A stretch of 6,203 bases of DNA, from NCBI GenBank assembly GCA_946887025.1, contig CAMPJY010000142.1, positions 1 to 6,203 on the forward strand, read 5' to 3'. Below the pieces are notes generated by a model, which saw only the letters and a list, made by a program, of their open reading frames with translations, was not told the DNA's origin and searched no databases. The stretch comes from an uncultured Salinimicrobium sp. GTDB lineage: Bacteria; Bacteroidota; Bacteroidia; Flavobacteriales; Flavobacteriaceae. This document shows positions 1-5,222 of this stretch, in pieces; position 1 is the first letter of the stretch; each line of letters begins with the position of its first letter. The translations under genes were made by a program, and so were the position numbers.

Positions 1-792
1 TTTCCCGCCATTGGCTATCAAATCCTCATGACACTTAGCATCGAAGACGTGACTGCTTTTGTTGCGGGTTTTTACATACTTTGCCATTCCGTCCCCAAAC
101 TCCACAAGGGCGGCCATCAGGCAGCCATCCACGTTGCAATGGGCTTTATACTCAGGATCCAGGTGATCTGACTGAGCAGGGGAACCATTATCTACAAGCC
201 CGAATAAATGTCCGAATTCATGCTGTAAGGTAGCTGCAGTCACTTCGCTCTTGGAAATATGTTTTTCGGCTGCTATGTTCCTAATAGTCTGCTCATACAG
301 CACCATGGAGGTATTCCTATAGGCCGACCCAAGGGTCACCTTGTCTTTGTTTTCTTCGGAGTTGTCCGTGTCTTCTGTGCTGACCCCATTGGCAAAAAAG
401 ATGAATACCGCCAGCCTGTCGCCCTCGTTGAATTGGGTTCGGAATTTCTTCTCCAGATCTGCCACATCGGAAATGGAATAAGGCCCGTTATCCGGAACTT
501 CCATGGCAGTTTTGACTATGGAGATGCCTTCGGGTTTGTGGGTGTAGATATTAAGAAAGCCTTCCAGTTCGTCCAGGGCTGCAGCGGAGGGTTCATACCC
601 CTGAACAAAACCTACCTCGATGATCAGGGAAGTGTAGTCCTCGTCGCTCAGCAGATCTCTGGCGGAGGTCCCTAAAGCCTGCAAATTGCCGGATTTCGAA
701 GTATTTTTATTCTCTTCGTCGGGGGAACATCCCAAAAATCCCACTATCAGTAAAAAGGACAGGAATGCAATCTTACTTCTCTTTAAACTCAT
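1..792 (-). CDS. Lipoprotein zinc metalloprotease (HExxHxxGxxD), 3' end outside the window
   Basis: This is an open frame from an ATG at 792-790 to the left edge, giving 264 residues with no stop, so the C-terminus is missing. Residues 1-21 form a lipoprotein signal peptide (K/R-rich start, hydrophobic core, F-L-G before C22). The -3 Phe is not the commonest lipobox residue. C22 is followed by an acidic S-P-D-E-E-N tail that could serve as a Bacteroidota surface-export signal (inference). The catalytic signature HEFGHLFGLVD lies at residues 191-201: H191 and H195 should bind zinc, E192 should be the general base, and D201 could be the third ligand. H210, H218, C219, C224 and a C-L-M motif (M226) follow, recalling the Met-turn of metzincins and proteins annotated as membrane metalloprotease in flavobacteria. 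The likely role is an envelope or secreted peptidase; the substrate is unknown. It begins 5 bp after the methyltransferase stop, so the two are probably co-transcribed. The family call is good; the specific function is not known. Confidence 0.85.
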   Translation of the reverse strand, partial: MSLKRSKIAFLSFLLIVGFLGCSPDEENKNTSKSGNLQALGTSARDLLSDEDYTSLIIEVGFVQGYEPSAAALDELEGFLNIYTHKPEGISIVKTAMEVPDNGPYSISDVADLEKKFRTQFNEGDRLAVFIFFANGVSTEDTDNSEENKDKVTLGSAYRNTSMVLYEQTIRNIAAEKHISKSEVTAATLQHEFGHLFGLVDNGSPAQSDHLDPEYKAHCNVDGCLMAALVEFGDGMAKYVKTRNKSSHVFDAKCHEDLIANGGK

Positions 793-797
793 TTCTT

Positions 798-1544
798 TTA
801 TACTTTAAGTGTCAGTCTCGCTAAATAATCAAAATGCAGGCCTTCCATAAGCAGCTCACATTCAAACCCATTCTTCCGAGCTGCCAAATTTAAGGAATTA
901 AAATCAAGATACAACCAGTCGAATTCGGGAGAGGTCTCTCCTTTATAACTGAGGCTGTATTGCAGCTGCCCATAATAACCTTCTGAAGCATCTATCCATA
1001 TTCCCCCATCCTCGTCCTTATCAAAAAGATAATTTAGGTCTGAAGAATCAATAAGCACCTGCCCGCCCGGGTTCAGCAGGGTTCTGAGCTTTTCAAAAAA
1101 GGGATCCAGCTGCTCCATTCTACCGACAATTCCCGTGCCGTTCATCAGTAACAGCAAGGTGTCGAAGGTTTCACCCGTAAATTCCTCAAAGGAAATCTGC
1201 CTCGCATCCCTGATCCCCCTGAGGCGGCTGACTTCTATAGCCCCTTCAGAAGTATCGATGGCAGTGACCTGCAGCTTCTTTTCTTCCTGCAGGTAGAGCG
1301 CATGGCTTCCTGCGCCACAACCCACATCCAGCACCTTTCCGCGGCACTCCTGTAGTGCTTTCTGCTCCAGTCCTGGCATTTCTACATAAGTCCTGAAGAG
1401 ATAAGGCACCGGGATCACGTCGTCATCAAAATCGGGAGAATGCACGATAATGTCATCCGGATATCCTGTGGAATGGAAATCCTTGATTGCCTTTCCAAAG
1501 ATGTCTGGCATGTTTTTGTCCGTTTTTATATGGCTGTTCTTCAT
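798..1544 (-). CDS. Class I SAM-dependent methyltransferase
   Basis: This 248-residue cytoplasmic protein has no signal peptide. The SAM-binding motif I, VLDVGCGAG, is at residues 71-79. The acidic residue ending strand beta-2, expected to hold the ribose hydroxyls, is D97 in A-I-D. A post-motif stretch F-D-T-L-L-L-L-M-N-G at 127-136 corresponds to beta-4, and a P-G-G turn at 159-161 precedes beta-5 (V-L-I-D). The core is therefore a Rossmann-like methyltransferase. An N-terminal segment of about 65 residues and a beta-rich C-terminal part (residues 180-248) probably set substrate choice, which cannot be read from the sequence. The start at 1544 is favoured; a second in-frame ATG at 1511 would remove 11 residues. 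The gene is divergent from the YkgJ gene and lies 5 bp upstream of the lipoprotein protease, so the two minus-strand genes probably share a transcript. The substrate could be a small molecule or a protein; there is no evidence to choose. Confidence 0.9.
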   Translation of the reverse strand: MKNSHIKTDKNMPDIFGKAIKDFHSTGYPDDIIVHSPDFDDDVIPVPYLFRTYVEMPGLEQKALQECRGKVLDVGCGAGSHALYLQEEKKLQVTAIDTSEGAIEVSRLRGIRDARQISFEEFTGETFDTLLLLMNGTGIVGRMEQLDPFFEKLRTLLNPGGQVLIDSSDLNYLFDKDEDGGIWIDASEGYYGQLQYSLSYKGETSPEFDWLYLDFNSLNLAARKNGFECELLMEGLHFDYLARLTLKV

Positions 1545-1551
1545 ATCTTTG
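1544..1551 (+). promoter_or_regulatory. -7 promoter element (TATCTTTG) of the YkgJ-family gene
   Basis: TATCTTTG is a perfect match to the Bacteroidota sigma-A -7 consensus TAnnTTTG. It ends 4 bases before the chosen ATG at 1556, so transcription would begin at or within a few bases of the start codon, giving a leaderless or nearly leaderless mRNA. No convincing -33 TTG was found at normal spacing (a TTG at 1516-1518 is somewhat too far away). The first base of the box is also part of the divergent methyltransferase start codon. Confidence 0.55.
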
Positions 1552-1555
1552 CAGC

Positions 1556-2050
1556 ATGCAGGAAGAGATCGATGGGCTCCCCCGGAAAGCCAAAGATAAA
1601 CATAAGGAACATAAAAAGTTTTTTCAGAAGCTTAAAAAGAAACCGCCCAGGGATCTGGACCGGGAGATGCAGGGCCTGCACGAAAAGGAATTCAGCCGTA
1701 CCGACTGTCTGAAATGTGCCAATTGTTGTAAAACCACCGGCCCTTTGTTCACCAATAAGGATATCGAGAGGATTTCCAGACATTTCAGGCTGAAACCCCA
1801 GCAGTTCATAGAGCAGTATCTTCGGATCGATGAGGATAACGATTATGTACTTCAGCAATTACCCTGTCCTTTTCTCGGAGCCGACAATTATTGTAGCATC
1901 TACGACGTGCGTCCAAAGGCCTGTGCGGAATTCCCGCACACCAACCGCAAGGATTTCCACAAAATATCCAATCTTACCATGAAGAATGTGGCTATCTGCC
2001 CCGCTGCCATGAATATTGTGGAGGAGATGATGAAGCGGATGAAGGGGTAA
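1556..2050 (+). CDS. YkgJ family cysteine cluster protein
   Basis: The protein is 164 residues long from the ATG at 1556. The open frame extends upstream to another ATG at 1487, but that would run 23 codons over the divergent methyltransferase start and through the predicted promoter, so 1556 is preferred. Residues 1-45 are highly charged (Lys/Arg/Glu) and probably helical. The family signature CxxCxxCC is at residues 51-58 (C51, C54, C57, C58). It is followed by P-C-P-F-L at 103-107, C113-S-I-Y, R119-P, C123 with E-F-P, and C148. This arrangement is typical of the YkgJ/UPF0153 family (CxxCxxCC domain), whose cysteines are presumed to bind zinc or an iron-sulfur cluster. The biochemical function of the family is not settled. 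The protein is cytoplasmic. It is convergent with the DUF1343 gene downstream and divergent from the methyltransferase upstream. Confidence 0.9.
   Translation: MQEEIDGLPRKAKDKHKEHKKFFQKLKKKPPRDLDREMQGLHEKEFSRTDCLKCANCCKTTGPLFTNKDIERISRHFRLKPQQFIEQYLRIDEDNDYVLQQLPCPFLGADNYCSIYDVRPKACAEFPHTNRKDFHKISNLTMKNVAICPAAMNIVEEMMKRMKG
1591..1598 (-). promoter_or_regulatory. Candidate -7 promoter element for the methyltransferase-protease unit
   Basis: Read on the minus strand this is TATCTTTG, again a perfect TAnnTTTG match. It lies about 47 bases upstream of the methyltransferase ATG, within the first codons of the divergent YkgJ gene. Transcription would start near 1585, leaving a leader of about 40 bases. 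No clear -33 element was seen. A match of this kind occurs by chance a few times in a window this size, so the position is the main support. Confidence 0.4.
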
Positions 2051-2092
2051 AAAGCGCAGGGAGGGTGCAGAAAATGTTCCTCTTCCACCTCG

Positions 2093-2107
2093 AGCTCCGG
2101 AGGAGCT
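2093..2107. terminator. Small hairpin between convergent genes, possible weak bidirectional terminator
   Basis: The 78-bp gap between the YkgJ and DUF1343 stop codons contains AGCTCC, a GGA loop, then GGAGCT, forming a 6-bp stem. No T-run follows on either strand, so it is not a canonical Rho-independent terminator. It is listed because it is the only compact stem seen at this convergent junction. Confidence 0.2.
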
Positions 2108-2128
2108 GCATTCCTCCAACAGCGTACC

Positions 2129-3376
2129 TTACTGGTACAACAGATATTTCTCCCGTACCTGGGCAAATTCCTCCAGGCCTTCCTGCCAGGTCGCCTTGAT
2201 CTCTGCTGCGGTCATCCCGTCTTCTATCTGTTTCTGAAGCTCGGTAGTACCAGCTAATTTCGTGAAAAAGGCATTAAAGAATTCAGACTTGTCAGCCGTA
2301 TGGGCATAGGCATTGACCAGCCATTCCAGATTGATGCTGTCAATCCTGGGAGTATCGGTCAGATTCATCCCATAGCAGGTTTCCCCCAGATGTTTTGGGA
2401 ATTTTGCTCCTTCATTGGCCTCGGGGACATAGGTATATTCATATACCGCAGGATCAAGATACGGAGACCCGAACACCTGGAACTGGTTTGAAGTTCCCCT
2501 TCCTTCATTAACATTGGTACCTTCAAAGAAACAAAGGCTGGGATACAGGTTGATGGCAGTGGCATTGGGAAGGTTGGGCGAAGGCTTCACCGGAAGCTCG
2601 TAAGGCAGCTCGTGGTTGTAATTCTCCATTTCTATCACAGTGAGGTCCGTCTGGATCCCGTCAGTTAAGAATTTCTCTCCATTCACCATTCTGGCGTATT
2701 CCCCAATGGTCAGGCCATGGACCACGGGAATAGGATGCATCCCCACAAAACTCTGATGTTCCGGTTCCAGAATAGGACCGTCGATGTAGTGCCCGTTGGG
2801 ATTGGGCCTGTCAAAAACGATCAGGGGGATGTTGTTCTCGGCGCAGGCCTCCATAACATAGTGCAGGGTGGAGATATAGGTGTAAAACCGCGTACCCACA
2901 TCCTGTATATCAAAGATCATCACCTCAATACCTTCCAGTTGCTCGGCAGAGGGTTTTTTATTGTTCCCATACAGCGAAAGTATGGGCAGGCCTGTCTGTA
3001 CATCGACTCCATCCTTAATTGCTTCCCCGGCATCAGCAGTCCCGCGGAACCCGTGCTCCGGTGCAAATACCTTTACTACATCCACCCCAAGGGAGACCAG
3101 GGAATCCACCAGATGCACCGGCTCCCCAGCTGTCGCGGCTTCAGGATCGTATCCTATGATGCTGGTCTGATTTCCTACTATCCCTACTTTTTTACCTTTC
3201 AGAAGCGGCAAATAGGCCTCTGTACGGTCCGCTCCCACAATAATGGGTGCAGTTTCAATGTCAGTAGAAGAGTTTTCTATAGTGGCTGTGGCAACTTTGG
3301 CATCCGGATTGTTTCCACAGGAGCTCATCGTGATAAGTACGAATAAAAATGTACTTTTGAAAAATCTGTAAATCAT
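2129..3376 (-). CDS. DUF1343 lipoprotein, NamZ-type exo-beta-N-acetylmuramidase
   Basis: The protein is 415 residues long from the ATG at 3376. The frame stays open a further 217 codons upstream to 4027, but that part lies antisense to the permease gene and precedes a clear lipoprotein signal peptide, so it is rejected. Residues 1-19 are the signal (M-I-Y-R-F-F-K, hydrophobic core, M-S-S) before lipid-modified C20. No acidic export tag follows C20, so a periplasm-facing location is favoured (inference). Conserved blocks are G-K-K-V-G-I-V-G-N-Q-T at 61-71, APEHGFRG at 105-112, FDIQDVGTRFYTY at 155-167, D-R-P-N-P at 189-193 and EGTNVNEGRGT at 285-295. Characterised DUF1343 members (YbbC/NamZ of Bacillus subtilis and Tannerella) remove terminal N-acetylmuramic acid from peptidoglycan fragments. 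Conserved acids such as E107 are candidate catalytic residues by inference. No other muropeptide-recycling gene is adjacent. The length is normal for the family and the gene looks intact. Confidence 0.92.
   Translation of the reverse strand: MIYRFFKSTFLFVLITMSSCGNNPDAKVATATIENSSTDIETAPIIVGADRTEAYLPLLKGKKVGIVGNQTSIIGYDPEAATAGEPVHLVDSLVSLGVDVVKVFAPEHGFRGTADAGEAIKDGVDVQTGLPILSLYGNNKKPSAEQLEGIEVMIFDIQDVGTRFYTYISTLHYVMEACAENNIPLIVFDRPNPNGHYIDGPILEPEHQSFVGMHPIPVVHGLTIGEYARMVNGEKFLTDGIQTDLTVIEMENYNHELPYELPVKPSPNLPNATAINLYPSLCFFEGTNVNEGRGTSNQFQVFGSPYLDPAVYEYTYVPEANEGAKFPKHLGETCYGMNLTDTPRIDSINLEWLVNAYAHTADKSEFFNAFFTKLAGTTELQKQIEDGMTAAEIKATWQEGLEEFAQVREKYLLYQ
3352..3359 (+). promoter_or_regulatory. -7 promoter element (TACTTTTG) of the ABC permease gene
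   Basis: TACTTTTG matches TAnnTTTG exactly and lies 26 bases before the TTG start at 3386, which predicts a short leader of about 20 bases. It sits inside the signal-peptide codons of the divergent DUF1343 gene. No good -33 TTG at usual spacing was identified. Confidence 0.5.
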
Positions 3377-3385
3377 AAGCGAGTC

Positions 3386-4621
3386 TTGAATCTTGAATAT
3401 TTTATTGCCAAACGCCTTATCAGTGCCAAGCAGCACAAAAATAGCATTTCGGCACCAATAATAAAAATTGCCATAATTGCCATCGCTATTGGGGTCATCA
3501 TGATGCTGGTGTCCTTTGCCACGGGGATAGGCCTGCAGCAGAAGATCCGGGAGAAGATGTCGGCTTTCAATGGACATGTCACCATTTCCAGCTACGACAA
3601 CAACAATTCCCTGATTTCTGAAAATCCTATCTCCCTGGAACAGGATTTCTATCCGGAATTCAGGGAAGTGGAGGGGGTTGCACATATTCAGGCCACGGCT
3701 TACAAAGGAGGGGTCATACGGACTGCGACCGATTTTGAAGGCATCATCGTCAAAGGCGTGGGAGCCGATTTCAACTGGGCCCCTTTTGAGGAATTTCTGG
3801 TGGAAGGAGAACTTCCCGACTATACCGGAAAGCTTCACGACGAAATACTGATTTCGGAATACCTGGCCAAACGTATGGGATTCAAGGTAGGGGATAAGGT
3901 GATCACCTACTTTCTGAAAAATGAGAAGAACCCCTCGACCCTGCTCCGGGCTTTTGTGGTGAAAGGGATCTATAATTCGGGATTTCAGGAATTCGACGAA
4001 CTTTATCTGCTGGCGGATATCCGGCATGTACAGCGACTGAACAAATGGGAGAAGGACCAGGTGGGGAATTTCGAGGTTTTTCTGAAGGATTTCGATCAGC
4101 TGGAGGAAAAGGGGCAGGAAATTTATGAAAATACGGGTTCCTTTCTCGATACCAGGACCATAAAGCAGAAGTACGCTTCCATTTTTGAGTGGCTGTCCCT
4201 TTTTGATTTCAATATAGCGCTGATCATCGGGATCATGATCCTGGTGGCAGGCATTAACATGATCACCGCTTTACTGGTACTTATCCTGGAGCGGACGCAG
4301 ATGATAGGCATCCTGAAGGCGCTGGGGACCAACGACTGGAGCATCCGTAAGGTATTTTTGTACAATGCCGGATACCTGATCGTGCTGGGGCTTTTCTGGG
4401 GAAACCTGATAGGGCTGGGACTTCTGTTCGCCCAGAAATATTTCAAATTGTTTCCATTGAATCCTGAAACATACTATGTGACCGAGGCCCCGGTATACAT
4501 CGGCTGGGAATACCTACTGGCAGTGAATCTGGGGACTCTGGTGCTGTGTATGCTGATGCTGCTGGTGCCTTCCTACATCATCACCAGGATCTCTCCGGTG
4601 AAGGCGATGAAGTTTGATTAA
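3386..4621 (+). CDS. FtsX/LolE-type ABC transporter permease
   Basis: This is a 411-residue inner-membrane protein. The start is TTG at 3386, chosen because it gives M-N-L-E-Y-F-I-A-K-R, a start often seen in flavobacterial homologues. No in-frame ATG precedes the first membrane segment. Topology follows the four-helix MacB/LolC/LolE plan: TM1 at about 24-46, a large periplasmic domain at about 50-270, then TM2 (276-301), TM3 (325-349) and TM4 (375-400). Between TM2 and TM3 the cytoplasmic E-R-T-Q-M-I-G-I-L-K-A-L-G-T (302-315) is the coupling segment that contacts the ATPase. The C-terminus R-I-S-P-V-K-A-M-K-F-D is typical of the family. Members drive lipoprotein release or other mechanotransmission using ATP hydrolysed by a separate subunit. 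No ATPase gene is present in the window, so the partner must be encoded elsewhere. The substrate cannot be assigned; LolC/E-like lipoprotein transport is the best guess. Confidence 0.92.
   Translation: MNLEYFIAKRLISAKQHKNSISAPIIKIAIIAIAIGVIMMLVSFATGIGLQQKIREKMSAFNGHVTISSYDNNNSLISENPISLEQDFYPEFREVEGVAHIQATAYKGGVIRTATDFEGIIVKGVGADFNWAPFEEFLVEGELPDYTGKLHDEILISEYLAKRMGFKVGDKVITYFLKNEKNPSTLLRAFVVKGIYNSGFQEFDELYLLADIRHVQRLNKWEKDQVGNFEVFLKDFDQLEEKGQEIYENTGSFLDTRTIKQKYASIFEWLSLFDFNIALIIGIMILVAGINMITALLVLILERTQMIGILKALGTNDWSIRKVFLYNAGYLIVLGLFWGNLIGLGLLFAQKYFKLFPLNPETYYVTEAPVYIGWEYLLAVNLGTLVLCMLMLLVPSYIITRISPVKAMKFD
3436..3443 (-). promoter_or_regulatory. Candidate -7 promoter element for the DUF1343 gene
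   Basis: On the minus strand this reads TATTTTTG, a perfect TAnnTTTG match, 59 bases upstream of the DUF1343 ATG and inside codons 17-20 of the divergent permease gene. The predicted leader is about 50 bases. The -33 region shows no clear TTG at normal distance. Confidence 0.4.
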
Positions 4622-4630
4622 TATATCTCT

Positions 4631-4791
4631 TCTGCAATCCAAATTGGGCTAAAGCCCAGATCATGGAGAGGATTGCTGATCCTCCAGCTGAAGCTGGAGG
4701 CAATTCAAATCTATTTATATCTTATGAATTGCCGGGGCTTTTAAGCCCCGGATTCCTGATTTTTTCATAACAAAGGGCTTTAGCCCCATCT
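4631..4791. repeat. REP-like palindromic repeat, unit 1 (most complete copy)
   Basis: In order, this unit holds TGGGCTAAAGCCCA (4645-4658, short hairpin); CCTCCAGCTGAAGCTGGAGG (4681-4700, 9-bp perfect stem); CCGGGGCTTTTAAGCCCCGG (4732-4751, 9-bp perfect stem, flanked by GAAT and ATTC that also pair); and GGGCTTTAGCCC (4775-4786), which is the reverse complement of the first palindrome's core. The unit is therefore bracketed by the same palindrome in opposite orientations, with two stronger, different stems inside. It starts 9 bp after the permease stop, so its hairpins may also protect or end that transcript. A T-run at 4760-4765 follows the third stem but is not adjacent to it. Confidence 0.85.
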
Positions 4792-4908
4792 TCTTTGATC
4801 CCATTAGACTAAAGCCCAGATCATGGAAAGTATTGCTGATCCTCCAGCTGAAGCTTATGAATTGCCGGGGCTTCTGATTTTTCATGACAAAGGGCTTTAG
4901 CCCAATCA
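4792..4908. repeat. REP-like palindromic repeat, unit 2 (two internal deletions)
   Basis: This is a direct, tandem copy of unit 1: ATTAGACTAAAGCCC, then CAGATCATGGA and CCTCCAGCTGAAGCT, ending in GGGCTTTAGCCC (4892-4903). Compared with unit 1 it lacks 27 bases corresponding to 4696-4722 and 15 bases corresponding to 4741-4755. Each deletion removes the 3' arm of one of the two strong stems, so neither large hairpin can form here. The first deletion junction carries a CT microhomology. Confidence 0.8.
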
Positions 4909-4955
4909 TCTGCGATCGCATTTGGCTAAAGAATGCAGCTGGAGGCAATTCAAAA
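4909..4955. repeat. REP-like palindromic repeat, unit 3 (remnant)
   Basis: Only the ends of the first half of the unit remain. TCTGCGATCG and ATTTGGCTAAAG match the left end of unit 1. After a short AATGC joint, AGCTGGAGGCAATTCAAA matches the right end of the second palindrome. The central part and the whole second half are missing. Confidence 0.7.
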
Positions 4956-4959
4956 TAAT

Positions 4960-5097
4960 ACCAGCTCCCTACCAGGTCCCTACTAAACAAGGTGTAAACA
5001 GGCTCTAAACAGGTCTATAACTCGCATTTTACCTCCTTTTTGCCTGTGATCAGCCTGTTTAGCCCCTGTTTAGTCCCTGTTATACTGGGACCTGATA
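4960..5097. repeat. 11-bp periodic array arranged as a long imperfect inverted repeat
   Basis: The right arm holds four consecutive 11-bp units that all begin CCTGT: CCTGTGATCAG (5043), CCTGTTTAGCC (5054), CCTGTTTAGTC (5065) and CCTGTTATACT (5076), then GGGACCTGATA. The left arm carries the opposite strand of the same series in steps of 11, 11, 11, 10 and 11 bases: ACCAGCTCCCT (4960), ACCAGGTCCCT (4971), ACTAAACAAGG, TGTAAACAGG and CTCTAAACAGG (5003). Aligning 4973-5013 with the reverse complement of 5054-5094 gives 31 identities in 41 positions by hand count, around a 40-base spacer. As RNA or single-stranded DNA it could fold into a long stem. No protein coding potential is apparent and the function is unknown. 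Confidence 0.8.
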
Positions 5098-5196
5098 CGG
5101 AATTGGTATAAGGCTGCCCCGGTTTTCCGGTCTCCTGGCTGCAGGGACCTAACCAGGAAAAGCAGTATGTAAGCTAAGAAATGCATCGATTATTCG
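5098..5196. other. Non-coding leader region with small stems
   Basis: This stretch lies between the 11-bp array and the promoter of the PLP enzyme. It holds CCGGTTTTCCGG (5119-5130, 4-bp stem) and a TCCTGG/CCAGGA pair (5133-5138 with 5153-5158). It also has AGGGACCT at 5143-5150, the inverse of AGGTCCCT at 4974-4981, which suggests an outlying fragment of the neighbouring array. No riboswitch or operator was recognised. Confidence 0.4.
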
Positions 5197-5204
5197 TAAC
5201 TTTG
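5197..5204 (+). promoter_or_regulatory. -7 promoter element (TAACTTTG) of the PLP enzyme gene
   Basis: TAACTTTG matches TAnnTTTG exactly. With the following CAGC it repeats the arrangement upstream of the YkgJ gene (TAnnTTTGCAGC in both). It predicts transcription from about 5209-5211 and a leader of 12-14 bases. The leader, TAAAAAATTGAT, is A-rich and has no Shine-Dalgarno sequence, as is usual in Bacteroidota. No clear -33 box was seen. Confidence 0.6.
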
Positions 5205-5222
5205 CAGCCGTAAAAAATTGAT

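Noticed and set aside
259..675. 138-codon plus-strand open frame
   Set aside because: It lies wholly antisense to the lipoprotein metalloprotease, which has a signal peptide and a catalytic motif; no recognisable domain is seen in the 138-residue product.
1487..1555. Upstream extension of the YkgJ gene to the ATG at 1487
   Set aside because: It would overlap the divergent methyltransferase N-terminus and run through the predicted -7 box. The extra residues do not resemble the family.
3377..4027. 217-codon N-terminal extension of the DUF1343 reading frame
   Set aside because: It is antisense to the well-supported permease gene and precedes a clear lipoprotein signal peptide starting at 3376. 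The open frame is a by-product of the opposing gene's codon use.
4732..4765. Rho-independent terminator after the permease (9-bp stem then T-run)
   Set aside because: The T-run starts 8 bases after the stem, and the stem is part of a repeated element with other copies, so the REP-like reading is preferred.
4715..4990. 91-codon minus-strand open frame in the repeat region
   Set aside because: Its translation contains the duplicated peptide G-L-K-P-F-V-M-K, produced by the DNA repeats. It has no family resemblance and no promoter in front.
4960..5097. CRISPR array
   Set aside because: Units are contiguous 11-mers with no spacers and they reverse orientation midway, unlike CRISPR repeats of 20-40 bases separated by unique spacers.
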